Below, one piece after another: positions 46,661 through 58,514 of a stretch of DNA of 64,000 nucleotides. The translations under genes and the position numbers were made by a program. Every line of letters begins with the position of its first letter. The stretch's first letter is position 1. Below the pieces are notes generated by a model that saw only the letters and a program-made list of their open reading frames with translations, made no database searches and was not told the DNA's origin. Source of the DNA: Dama dama (taxonomy: Eukaryota; Chordata; Mammalia; Artiodactyla; Cervidae); contig NC_083711.1 of NCBI RefSeq assembly GCF_033118175.1, positions 45,704,001 through 45,768,000 of the forward strand, in the 5' to 3' direction.

Positions 46661-49524
46661 TCCACTGTTGCTTTCCCCTAGGAAGTTCTTCAAGTTATGT
46701 TGTGTTTATTCAAATGCTCCTGACAATTAAGAGTGCTTCTGAGGGCGTAGAAGTTAATGACCTATTTGTACATGTCATTAGTATGTGATATGTTTGTTTA
46801 GCTCATAGGTGAATTGCCTTTTCTGCATCTACAGAATAACCATGAAATTATATATGCTACACTTCTACGCAGATGGTTATTGATAAGTGTGGTTAAAAAT
46901 CTCTGAAAACTGCTAAACCTTATAATACTTCTTTTTCATCATAAGTGATTTTCTAGAAATGGGATGTTTGTGTTGGTTGGGAGTGTGAGGCTAGGATCAA
47001 GTTCTGATAGCTGTTCCACATTCACGGAGTTTGGTCCCAGTTACTTTCTTTTTAAATGACTTGTGACAGAGTCAAGGAAAAAGCTTGTCAGGGATTCCCA
47101 GGTACATTAGCCTGGTCAGTGGAAGGACCAGAAAGTCAACTGAATCCTTCATTACTGATAATTCTTCATTACTCTTAAACATTACATGAGGTCCAGAGGC
47201 CTTAAAGATGGTAAAGGTAAAGCTGTTTTCAATTTTTATTCCCACTTTGTCCACCATAGTTAACAATATAAATATTTTTGAAAGAAAAAAAAAAATCAGA
47301 ATCTGATTTTCATTTTTCTTTTTAAACTTTATTGGAAGAAAAAAATCAGAATCACCTTGCTTCCCTTTCCTTTCTTCTTCCTTTGTGGGTGTGGCTACTA
47401 ACTCCTGCCCGCCCCGGGTTTTATAGCACTTCCTGCCTGTTCTTTCGTAGCCGGTCATTAGTCAGCTCACTGGTTTACCTCCTCATGGACTCTAGCTTTC
47501 TCTGTCTTGTTCAGTTTTTACATGTCCTGAGTTGCCCAGCTTCAAGATTTCTACTTCTCATTTTATGTGCAGCTTTGCTCTTGAGTTGGCTCACAGGAAG
47601 CATGTGTGTTACTTCTGAAATCTCCAACTAAGAGGTTTCTCTATCAACCAGGTGTCATTCCCTGTCTTAGTCCTTCATTGCCTCTGAGCCCGGCTTTGAG
47701 CTTAAGCAAACCTTCATGCTTTCCCTGCTCTTTTCTCTTCTCCTGGTCGCTACTTGTCTGCCTGCTCAACCTGGAACTGATAGGTTATCACTTCAGCTGT
47801 TAGTCTCACTGAAAAAAATGTTGGTTTTCAAACTTGGTCCTGAGACTATAGTTTCCAGTAGAACTGCTTTCTGTCTGCAGAGATTTACTCCAGGAATTAT
47901 TCTGGCCTCAATAAGCCTATAGGGTGGGCACTATAGTGGCTGGGCCTCCATGGTTACCATCTTCTCTACCCATTTTTAATATATTGGTTTGAATGTTCAG
48001 GATACTTTCAGTTTGGGATTTGGGCCCCCAAGTGAATAGGGCTTATAGTCATGAAAGTTTTTCTCTTATGGTTTGAGGCCTGTGGGATTACTTATATCAA
48101 TACATGGGCAGTCTGGTCAGCCTGGAATAGAGCAGGCACCGTGGGCCTCTCACTGGTGTAGTGGAAGCATTTTGGGTCATGTAAGCTTGTTGGTTTGCTA
48201 TGCTTTCTGGAAACTACTGGTAGGCTTGCTCATCTTGGCTGCACAGACCCAGCTGTGGTGGGACCTACTATTGCCAGGCATCAAGAATATGTATTTTGCA
48301 GATTATATTCCACTGTAAGTTATTCCATGATATTGGGTATTATTCCCTGTGTTATACAGTGAATCCCTGTTGCTTCAATTAAAGAAAAGAAAAAAAGTAC
48401 ATATTTTGGTATTATCAATAGTTAGGCCCATACTTTGGGGGACTAAAAAGGTTAGCAATGATATTTATGGTCCTGTTATTTTTAAATTGTCTCATTTAAA
48501 GGTTTCTCACTTGGCAAGTAGCATAAAACATTCATTTGTTTTCTTTCTAACGAATGGTTTTCTGAAACATAGCGCTCCATTGTAATGTGACATTTCTTGC
48601 CACACTTCCATCTTCATAACCTGAATTTTATGATAATGCCTTCCATGATAAGGAAAAATGTGCACCATTTTTCCTCTCCAGTGTAAAATGTAACAGATTT
48701 ATGTACAATAAATGTTTTTATACATTTCTTTTTGTATTTGACCTTGGGATACCAAATCAAGGTGTTGAAGATTGTTTTGTTATAAATTTGAGCAATGAAA
48801 AAAAATTTGTATTTTTTTAAACAACTAGAGACTATAGAAGCTTTGTATTATTTTTGGACATAATTAGATTCTTGGTTCTTAAAATATATATGCTATACAA
48901 ATTTCACTGTTTTGCTAACATTGAAATCTATTTCTCACAAGTGCATCTACCATTCCACTGAAATATATATTTCTTCTGTATTAATCAGTGTTTATATATA
49001 GCTGGTAAAACTTCCAGATATTTGGTCTGTACTCTGTTCAGTTTTTCTATAGGAAATGTGTATTCTTGTCTCATAGCCTTAGACTCTTGCTGTGTTCACA
49101 TCTATTATATTAAAGAGAGGGAACGCATGTTATAACACCCTGCTCCCTTCTGCCTACTTCAGAGAACTATTCATCCACTTTCCATGACTCACCCCCTAAA
49201 TGACCCCATGGGCGGTACTGGTCTCTAATTTCTTGCCTTCTCCTGGACCTTGCTTGGCACTGTGTTCATTTCTTCATCTTCACTGGATTCTTCTATTTCA
49301 CTCTCAATATGTAAAATAATTTTTTTTTTTCCTTTCAAATTGGTCTGGTTTCCTTTCGTCTATCGTTGCATTTTATTGCTACCTTCTACCCAAAGATTCC
49401 TTACGGAAGTCTGTCCTAATCACTGTTTAATTCTTAACGCTTTCTCATCTGACTCTGGTCCGCCTTCCTGGTTTGCTTAGACATGGGAAAACTAGTATTG
49501 GGCCTGACACACGTCTCACAGTGT
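46661..49524. other. Intron sequence, nothing recognised
   Basis: No exon recognised. A short antisense L1 3' scrap lies near 48310-48380 ('gttattccatgatattgggt', 'gttatacagtgaatccctgt'). The 128-residue reverse frame (47072-47458) and others show no family resemblance. Confidence 0.45.
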
Positions 49525-51420
49525 TCAGGTCAGTAGCTCAGTCGTGTCCGACTCTTTACAACCCCATGGACTGCAGCACGCCAGGCTTCCCTGTCCAACA
49601 CCAACTCTTGGAGCTTACTCAAACTCATTTCCATCGAGTCAGTGACGCCATCCAACAATCTCATCTTCTGATGTCCCCTTCTCCTCCCACCTTCAGTCTT
49701 GCCCAGCATCAGGGTCTTTTTCAATGAGTCAGTTCTTCACATCAGATGGCCAAATACTGGAGTTTCAGCTTCAGCATCAGTGCTTCCAAAGAATATTCGG
49801 GACTGATTTCCTTTTGGATGGACTGACTGGATCTCCTTACAGTCCAAGGGACTCACAAGAGTCTTCACACCACAGTCCAAAAGCATCAATTCTTTGGCGA
49901 TCCGCTTTCTTTACAGTCCAACTCTCACATCCATACGTGACTACTGGAAAAACCATAGCTTTGACTAGACAGACCTTTGTTGGCAAAGTAATGTCTCTGC
50001 ATTGTAATATGCTATCTGGGTTGATCATAGCTTTTCGTCCAAGGAGCAAGCGTCTTTCAATTTCATGGCTGCAGTCACCATCTGCAGTGATTTTGGAGCC
50101 CCCCAAAATTAAAGCTGTCACTGTTTCCATTGTTTCCCCATCTATTTGCCAAAAGTGATGGGACCAGATACCATGATCTTAGTTTTCTGAATGTTGAGCC
50201 TCAAGCCAACTTTTTCACTCTCCTCTTTGACTTTCAGCAGGAGGCTCTTTAGTTCTTTGCTTTCTGCCATAAAGGTGGTGTCATCTGCATATATGAGGTT
50301 ATTGATATTTCTCCCAGAAATCTTGATTCCAGCTTGTGTTTCATCCAGCCTGGCATTTCATAATATGTACTCTGTATATAAGTTAAATAAGCAGGGTGAC
50401 AATAGACAGCCTTGATGTACTTCTTTCCTGATTTGGAACCAGTCTTTTGTTCCATGTCCAGTTCTAACAGTTGGTTCTTGATCTGCATACAGATTTCTCA
50501 GGAGGCAAGTCAGGTGGTCTAGTTTTCCTATCTCTTGAAAAATTTTTTCAGAGTTTGATGTGATCCACACAGTCAAAGGCTTTGGCGTAGTCAATAAAGC
50601 AGAAATAAATGACTTTCTGGAAGTCTCTTACTTTTTCAATGATCCAGCGGATGTTGGCAATTTGACCTCTGGTTCCTCTGCCTTTTGTAAGTACAGCTTG
50701 AACATCTGGAAGTTCATAGTTCACATACTGTTGAAGCCTGGCTTGGAGAATTTTGAGCATTACTTTGCTAGCATGTGAGATGAGTGCAATTCTGTGGTAG
50801 TTTGAGCATTCTTTGGCATTGCCTTTCTTTGGGATTGGAATGAAAACTGACCTTTTCCAGTCCTGTGGCCACTGCTGAGTTTTCCAAATTTGCTGGCATA
50901 TTGAGTGCAGTACTTTCACACTCAATCTGTTAGGATTTGAAATAGCTCAACTGGAATTCCATCACCTCCATTAGCTTTGTTCGTAGTGATGCTTCCTAAA
51001 GCGCTCTTGACTTAGCATTCCAGGATGTCTGGCTCTCGATGAGTGATCACACCAGCATGGTTATCTGGATCATGAAGATCTTTTTTGTATAGTTCTTCTG
51101 TGTATTCTTGCCACCTCTTCTTAATATCTTCTGTTTCCATTTTTGTCCTTTATTGAGCCCATCTTTGCATGAAATATTCCCTTGGTATCTCTAACTTTCT
51201 TGAAGAGATGTCTAGTCTTTCCCATTCTATTGTTTTCCTCTATTTCTTTGCACTGATCACTGAGGAAGGCTTTCTTATCTCTCCTTGCTATTCTTTGGAA
51301 CTCTGCATTCAAATGGAAATATCTTTCCTTTTCTCCTTTGCCTTTAGCTTCTCTTCTTTTCTCAGCTATTTGTAAGGCATCCTCAGATAACCATTCTGCC
51401 TTTTTGCATTTCTTTTTCAT
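49525..51420 (-). mobile_element. BovB (RTE) LINE, 5'-truncated, antisense, defective
   Basis: A 1.9-kb BovB copy reads right to left. Near the 5' side the - strand frame reads KKKCKKAEWLSEDALQIAEK... (51121-51400). The RT part gives FIDYAKAFDCVDH (about 50550-50590) and an intact catalytic YADDTT (near 50270-50290). The C-terminal part gives VTYGCESWTVKKADRQRIDAF (about 49880-49940). Several frameshifts separate the pieces (MSVKVLHSICQQ, QIKNQLLELDMEQ, METVTALILGG). It is inactive. It lies about 190 bp before the next L1 insertion. Confidence 0.95.
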
Positions 51421-51612
51421 AGTTGTTAAATGAGAGTAATTCCATGAAACCCATCCCATCAGTAGCTTGTTCTCAGTTCTTACTGTATATAACCAGTTGA
51501 GACACTTGATTTTCCAAGTTGTCTTCTTTCCAGAAGTTGTTTGTTTTTATATTTGCTCTTACAACCTTGTACATTCTAGTTTCTGTTCCTGCCTCTTGCC
51601 ATTCCCTTGAGT

Positions 51613-51631
51613 TTCCTTCACTGGTTCTTTT
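51613..51631. repeat. Target-site duplication, left copy (L1 insertion)
   Basis: This 19-bp stretch matches 59087-59105 with one mismatch (TTCCTTCACTGGTTCTTTT against TTCCTTCACTGATTCTTTT). It marks the outer limits of the L1 insertion, including the LTR-like segment. Confidence 0.85.
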
Positions 51632-52000
51632 TTGAGGGGAGTGAAATAGAAAAGAAGAGCTTTATTGCTTCGCCTGGCAGAGGGAGCCACAGCAGACTAA
51701 TTCCCTCAAAACTCTGTTGGCATAAGAGGAGGTAATGAGATTTATAGCAATGGTTCAAAGGGGAGGGTGTGATCAGCTCATAGCCATTCTTTGATTGGTT
51801 GGTGGTGAGGTAACTGGGAGTCAGCATCACAATCTCCAGGTCCAACCAATCTGGAGTCTAGATGCTTGTGGGAGGCACATGGTTAACTTCTTTAGGTAGG
51901 AGTTTCAGTATCTGCAAAATAGCTCAAATATATTGTCATATATATTCATTTAGGAGGGGTACCAGGACCCTGCCCCAAGGCTGTTCTATTGTTTCCTTTA
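51632..52000 (-). mobile_element. LTR-like fragment carried at the L1 3' end (putative 3' transduction)
   Basis: On the - strand this ~370 bp lies between the L1 3' end and a short poly(A). It has LTR 3'-half features: two CCAAT-type motifs, a TATAAAT (51746-51740), and an AATAAA signal (51666-51661) followed about 28 nt later by A6 at the insertion edge. This is the layout of an endogenous retroviral LTR, but no family is assigned and no viral genes are present. Confidence 0.6.
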
Positions 52001-53738
52001 TTTTTTTTAATTGAAGGATAATCGCTTTACAGAATTTTGTTTTCTGTCAAACCTCAGCATGAAATAGCCATAGGCATACATGTCTCCCCTCCCTTTTAAA
52101 CCTCCCCCCCATCTCCTGCCCCTGTAGATTGACGCAGAGCCCCTGTTTGAGTTTCCTGAGGCATACAGCAAATTCCCATTGGTGTCTATTTCACACATGG
52201 TAATGTAAGTCTCCATGTTAACTCCTTCCATACAGCTCACCCTCTCCTCCTCTTCCCCACGTCCAGAAGTCTATTCTCTATGTCTTTCTCCACTGCAGCC
52301 GTGTAAATAAATTCTTCAGTACCATTTTTCTGGATTCTGTATATATGCGTTAGAATATGATATTTCTCTTTCTGACTTACTTCATTCTGTATAATAGGTT
52401 CTAGGTTCATCCACCTCATCAGAACTGACTCAAATGCATTCCTTTTATGGCTGAGTAATATTCCATTGTGTATATGTACCACAACTTCTTTATCCATTCA
52501 TCTGTCAGTGGACATCTAGGCTGCTTCCATGTTCTAGCTTCTGTAAATGGTGCTGCAGTGAACAATGGGATACATGTGTCTTTTTCAGTTTGGGTTTCCT
52601 CAGGGTCTATGCCTAGGAGTGGGATTGCTGGGTCATATGGTGGTTTTATTCATAGTTTTTTAACAAATCTCCATACTGTCTTCCATAGTGGCTATATTAG
52701 TTTACATTCCCATCTATAGTGCAACAGGATTCCCCTTTCTTCACATCCTCTCCTGCATTTATTGTTTGTAGACTTTTTGGTAATGGCCATTCTGACTAGT
52801 GTGAGGTGATATCTCATTGTAGTTTTGATTTCTATTTCTCTGATACTGAGCGATGTTGAGCATCTTTTCATGTGTTTGTTAGCCATCTCTATGTCTTCTT
52901 TGGAGAAATGTCTGTTTAGGTCTTTATCCCACTTTTTGATTGGGTTATTTGTTTTTCTGATATTGAGCTGTATGAACTGCTTGTATATTTTGGAAATTAA
53001 TCCTTTATGAGTTGTATCATTTGCTATTATTTTCTCCCTTTTTGAGGGTTGCCTTTTCATCTTGCTTACAGTTTACTTTGCTCTGCTGAAGCTTTTAAGT
53101 TTCATCAGGTCCCACTTGTTTACTTTTGTTTTTATTTCCGTTACTCTAGGAGGTGGGTCTTAGAGGGTCTTGCTTTGATTTATGTCATTGAATGTTCTGT
53201 CTCTGTTTTCCTCTAAGAGTTTTATAGTTTCTGGTCTCACATTTAGGTCTTTAATCCATTTTGAGTTTATGTTTGTGTATGGTGTTAGGAAGTGTTCTAA
53301 TTTCATTCTTTTATATGTAGCTGTCCAGTTTTCCCAGCACCATTTATTGACGAGGCTATCTTTGCGCCATTGTATATTCTTGCCTCCTTTGTCAAAAATA
53401 CAAGATACCCCTAAGATACCCCTAGGTGCATGGGTTTATTTCTGAGCATTCTATCTTGTTCCGTTTGCCTATATTTCTGTTTTTTGTACCAGTGCCATAC
53501 TGTCTTGATGACTGTAGCTTTGTAGTATAATCTGAAGTCAGGAAGGTTGATTCCTCCAGCTCCATTTTTCTTTCTCAAGACTGCTTTGGCTCGTCATGGT
53601 CTTTTGTGTTTCCATATGAATTGTGAGATTTTTTGTTCTAGTTCTGTGAGAAATGCCATTGTTAATTTGTTAGGGATTGCATTAAATCTGTAGATTGCAT
53701 TTGGTAGTTAGTTATATTCACAGTGTTGATTTGTACAC

Positions 53739-53847
53739 AGAAAATTAAAAGACACTAAAGAAAGAAATCAAAGATGACATAAACTCTCCATCAGATGACA
53801 TCTCCATGTTGTCTTTGATTTCTTTCATTAGTGTCTTTTAATTTTCT
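53739..53847. repeat. Foldback hairpin within L1 ORF2
   Basis: The arms 53739-53774 and 53812-53847 are reverse complements at 35 of 36 positions, with a 37-nt loop. Both arms are L1 ORF2 sequence, one in sense and one in antisense. Confidence 0.95.
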
Positions 53848-54893
53848 ATGTATAGTTCTTTTGTCTCCTTAGGTAAGTTTATTCTTAGATATTTAATTCT
53901 TTTTGTTGCAATGGGAATGGAATTGATTCCTTAATTTCTCTTTCTAATTTCTCATTGTTAGTATATAGAAATGCAAGTGATTCCTGTATATTGATTTTGT
54001 ATCCTGCCACTTTGCTAAATTCACTGCTTAGCTCTAGTAATTTTCTGATACTATCTTTAGGGTTTTCTGTGCATAGTATCATGTCTGCAAACAGTGAGAG
54101 CTTTATTTCTTCTTTTCTGATCTGGATTCCTTTTATTTCTTTTTCTTCTCTGATTGCTGTAGCGAGGACTTCCAGAACTATGTTGAATAATAGTGGTGAA
54201 AGGACACCCTTGTCTTGTTCCTGATCTTAGGGGGAATGCTTTCAGTTTTTCACCTTTGAGAATAATCTTCCCTGTAGACTTATCATATATGGACTTTACT
54301 GTGTTGAGGTAGTTTCCTTCTATGCCCATTTTTTGAAGAGTTTTAATCATAAATGGCTGCTGAATTTTGTCAGAGGCTTTTTCTGCATCTATTGAGATGA
54401 TCATGTGGTTTTTATGTTTCAATTTGTTAATGTAGTGTATCACACTGATCGATTTTTGTATATTGAAGAATCCTTGCATTCCTGGAATAAATCCAACTTA
54501 ATCATGGTGTATTAGCTTTTTGGTGTGTTGCTGAATTCTGTTTGCTAAAATTTTGTTGAGGACTTTTGCATCTATGTTCATCAGTGATATTGGCCTATAG
54601 TTTTCTTTTTCTGTGTTGTCTTTGTCTGGTTTTGGTATTGGGGTGATGGTGACCTCGTAGAATGAGTTTGGAAGTGTTCCTTCCTCTGCAATTTTTTGAA
54701 AGATTTTTAGAAGGATAGATATTAGCTCTTCTCTAAATGTTTGATAGCATTCTCCTGTGAAGCCATCTGGTCCTGGGCTTTTGTTTTTTGTTTTTTTTAA
54801 ATCACGGCTTCAATTTCAGTGCTTGTAATTGGGTTGTTCATAGTTTCTGTTTCTTCCTGGTTCAGTCTTGGAAGATTGAACTTTTCTAAGAAT

Positions 54894-56290
54894 GCGGTGA
54901 AAGTGCTGCACTCAATTTGCCAGCAAATTTGGAAAACTCAGCAGTGGCCACAGGACTGGAAAAGGTAAGTTTTCATTCCAAGGCAATGCCAAAGAATGTT
55001 CACACTATCGCACAATGGCACTTATCTGACACGCTAGTAAAGCAATGCTCAGAATTCTCCAAGTCAACTTTCAGAGATACGTGAACCGTGAACTTCCAGA
55101 TGTTCAAGCTGGATTTAGAAAAGGCAGAGGGATCAGAGATCAAATTGCCAACATCCACTGGATCATTGAAAAAGCAAGAGAGTTCCAGGAAAATATCTAT
55201 TTCTGCTTTATTGACTATGTCAAAGCCTTTGACTGTGTGGATCACAGCAAACTCTGAAAAATTCTTCAAGAGATGGGAATACCAGACCACCTTACCTGCC
55301 TCCTGAGAAATTTGTATGCAGATCAGGAAACAACAGTTAGAAGTGGACATGGAACAACAGACTGGTTCCATATCAGGAAAGGAGTATGTCAGGGCTCTGT
55401 ATTGTTACCCTGCTTATTCAGCTTCTGTGCAGGGTACATCATGAGACATGCTGGGCTGGATGAAGCACAATCTGGGATCAAGATTGCCCGGAGAAATATC
55501 AGTAACCTCAGATATGTAGATGACACCACCCTTATGGCATAAAGCGAAGAAGAACTAAAGAGCCTCTTGATGAAAGTGAAAGAGGAGAGTGAAAAAGTTG
55601 GCTTAAAGCTCAACAGTCAGAAAACTAAGATCATGGCATCCGGTCCCATCACTTCATGGCAAATAGATGGGGAAATAATGGAAGCAGTGGCAGACTTTAT
55701 TTTGGGGAACTCCAAAATCACTGCAGATGGTGACTGCAGTTGTGAAATTAAAAGACTCTTGCTCTTTGGAAGGAAAGTTATGACCAACCTAGACAGCATA
55801 TTAAAAAGCAGAGACATTACTTTGCCTACAAAGGTCCATCTAATCAAAGCTATGGTTTTTCCAGTAGTCATGTATGGATGTGAGAGTTGGACTATAAAGG
55901 AAGCTGAGCGCTGATGAATTGATGCTTTTGAACTGTGGTGTTGGAGAAGATTCTTGAGAGTCATTTGGAATGCAAGGAGATCCAACCAGTCCATCCTAAA
56001 GGAGATCAGTCTTGAGTGTTCATTGGAAGGACTGATGCTGAAGCTGAAACTCCAGTACTTTGGCCACCTGATGCGAAGAACTGACTCATTTGAAATGACC
56101 CTGATTCTGGGAAAGACTGAAGGTGGGAGGAGAAGGGGACCACAGAGGATAGATGGTTGGATGGCATCACCAACTCAATGGACATGAGTTTGAGTAAACT
56201 CCAGGAGTTTGGTAATGGACAGGGAGGCCTGGTGTGCTGCAGTCCATGGGATCGCAAAGAGTCGGACATGACTGAACGACTGAACTGAAC
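54894..56290 (+). mobile_element. BovB (RTE) LINE, 5'-truncated, nested in L1
   Basis: A 1.4-kb sense BovB starts at the RT region ('gtgaaagtgctgcactcaat') and ends in 'gactgaacgactgaactgaac'. The short imperfect repeats ctaagaat and taaagaat flank it. RT text: FIDYVKAFDCVDHSKL (55200-55257). The catalytic box here is RYVDDTT (near 55512-55532) rather than the usual YADD. Stops include TGA at 55255-55257, TAA near 55540 and TGA near 55912. Inactive. It splits L1 ORF2, so it is younger than the L1 insertion. Confidence 0.95.
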
Positions 56291-57971
56291 TAAAGAATCT
56301 GTCCAGGCTATCCATTTTGTTGCGATATAGTTGTTCATAATAGTTTCTTATAATCCTTTTTATTTCTGTATTGTCTGTTGTAATGTCTCCTTTTTCATTT
56401 CTAATTTTGTTGATTTGATTCTTCTCTCTTTTTTTCTTGATGAGTCTGGTTTAGGGCTTGTCAGTTTTGTTTATCTTCTCAAAGAACCAGATTTTAGTTT
56501 TATTAATATTTACTATTGTTTCTTTCATTTTTTTTCATTTATTTCTGCTTGGATCTTTATTATTTCTTTCCTTCTACTAATTTTGGGTTTGTTTTTTTTT
56601 TTGTTCTTTGGAAAAGAAGTTTTTTTTAGGTGTAATGTTAGGTTGTCTATTTGATGTTTTTCTTGTTTCTTGAGTAGGATTGTATTGCTATAAACTTCCC
56701 TCTTAGAACTGATTTTGCTGCATCCCATAGGTTTCTAGTTGTCATATGTTCATTGTCATTTGTTTCCAGAAATTTTTTGATTTCCCTTTTGACTTCTTCA
56801 GTAACTTGTTGGGTATTTAGAAATGTGTTGTTTAATCTCCATGTGTTTGTGTTTCTTACAGGTTTGTTTTTTTTTTTTTGGTAATTGATATCTAGTCTCG
56901 TAGCATTGTGGTCAGACAAGATACTTGATTTCAATTTTCTTAAATATACTGAGGTTTGATTTGTGACCCACAATGTTATCTATCCTGGACAATGTTCAGT
57001 GTGACTTGAGAAGAAGATGTACACTTCTGCATTTGGATGGAATGTCCTGAAAATACCAATGAGATCCATCTCATCTAACGTTCATTTAGGACTTGTGTTT
57101 CCTTACTAATTTTCTGTTTTGATGATCTGTCCATTGGTGTGAGTGGGGTGTGAAAGTCTCCTACTATTATTGTGTTACTCTAAATTTCTCCTTTTATGTC
57201 TGTTAGTGCTTGTCTTATGTATTGAGTTGCTCCTGTGATGGGCACATAGATATTTAGAATTGTTTTGTCTTCCTCTTGGATTGATCCCTTGATCATTGTG
57301 GAGTGTCCTTCCTTATCTCTTGTAATCTTCTTTAAAGTCTATTTTGTCTGATATGAGGATTGCTACTCGAGCTTTCTTTTGCTTCCCATTTACATGGAAT
57401 TTATTTTTCCATCCTCTCACTTTCAGTCTTTATGTGTCTTTAGGTTTGAAGTGGGTTTCTTGTAGACAGCATATATATGGGTTTTGTTTTTGTATCCATT
57501 CAGCCAGTCTGTGTCTTTTGGTTGGAGTATTTAATCCATTTACAATATGTTCCTATTGCCATTTTCTTAATTGTTTCGGGTTGATTTTATAGATCTTTTT
57601 TCTTCTCTTGTATTTGTTGACTATATGAGTCCCTTTAACATTTGTTGTAAAGCTGATTTGGTGGTACCGAATTCTCTTAACTTTTGCTTGTCTGAAAAGC
57701 TTTTTATTTCTCCATCAATTTTGAATGAGATCTTTGCTGGGTATAGTAATCTTGGTTGTACATTTTTCCCTTTCAATACTTTAAATATATCCTGCCATTC
57801 CCTTCTGGCCTGCAGAGTTTCTGCTGAAAGATCAGCTGCTAAGCATATGGGGTTTCCTTTGTAGGTTACTTGTTGCTTCTCCCTTGCTGCTTTTAATCTT
57901 CTTTCTTTGTGTTTAGTTTTTGTTAGTTTGATAAGTATGTGTCTTGGTGTGTTTCTCCTTGGGTTTATCCT

Positions 57972-58514
57972 CTATGGGACTCTTTGTGCCTCTTGGACTT
58001 GACTTACTCTTTCCTTTTCCGTGTTGGGGAAATTTTCAACTATTATCTCTTTAAAAATTTTCTCATACCTTTTCTTTTTCTCTTCTTCTTCTGGGACCCC
58101 CATATTTCCAATGTTGGTGTGTTTAATACTGTCCCAGAGGTCTCTGAGACTATCCTCAGTTATTTTCATTTTTTTTATTTTATTCTGCTCTGCAGAGGTT
58201 ATTTCCACCATTTTATCTTCGAACTCACTGATAGGTTCTTCCGCTTTGCATATTCTGCTGTTGAGTCCTTCTAGAGTATTTTTAATTTCAGTAATTGTAT
58301 TGTTTTTCTCTGTATGTTTATTCTTTAATTCTTCTAGGACTTTGTTAACTGATTCTTGCATTTTCTCCATTTTGTTTTCAAGGTCTTTGATCATCTTTAC
58401 TGTCATTATTCTGAATTCTTTTTCAGCTAATTTGCCCATTTCCTCGTCATTTATTCGGACTTCTGTGTCTCTAGTCTGTTCCTTCATTTGTGTAGTACTT
58501 CTCTGCCTTTTCAT
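57972..58514 (-). pseudogene. L1 ORF1 fragment (RNA-binding coiled-coil protein)
   Basis: ORF1p forms trimers and coats L1 RNA. The 180-residue frame begins MKRQRSTTQMKEQ and shows a long Leu/Ile heptad pattern (about residues 30-110, including EFRIMTVKMIKDLENKMEKM) and then the start of the RNA-binding part (LRDLWDSIKHTNI, EEKKKRYEKIFKEIIVENFPN). It ends at a stop about halfway, where the usual protein continues with the RRM and C-terminal domain. That continuation is found frameshifted toward 57600. Broken, non-functional. Confidence 0.85.

Noticed and set aside
51632..52000. Possible intact endogenous retrovirus
   Set aside because: Only an LTR-like 3' half is present. No second LTR, gag, pol or env text lies nearby, and the segment lies inside the L1 target duplications.
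57972..58514. 180-residue coiled-coil protein frame
   Set aside because: It is the N-terminal part of L1 ORF1 in an old insertion, not an independent gene.
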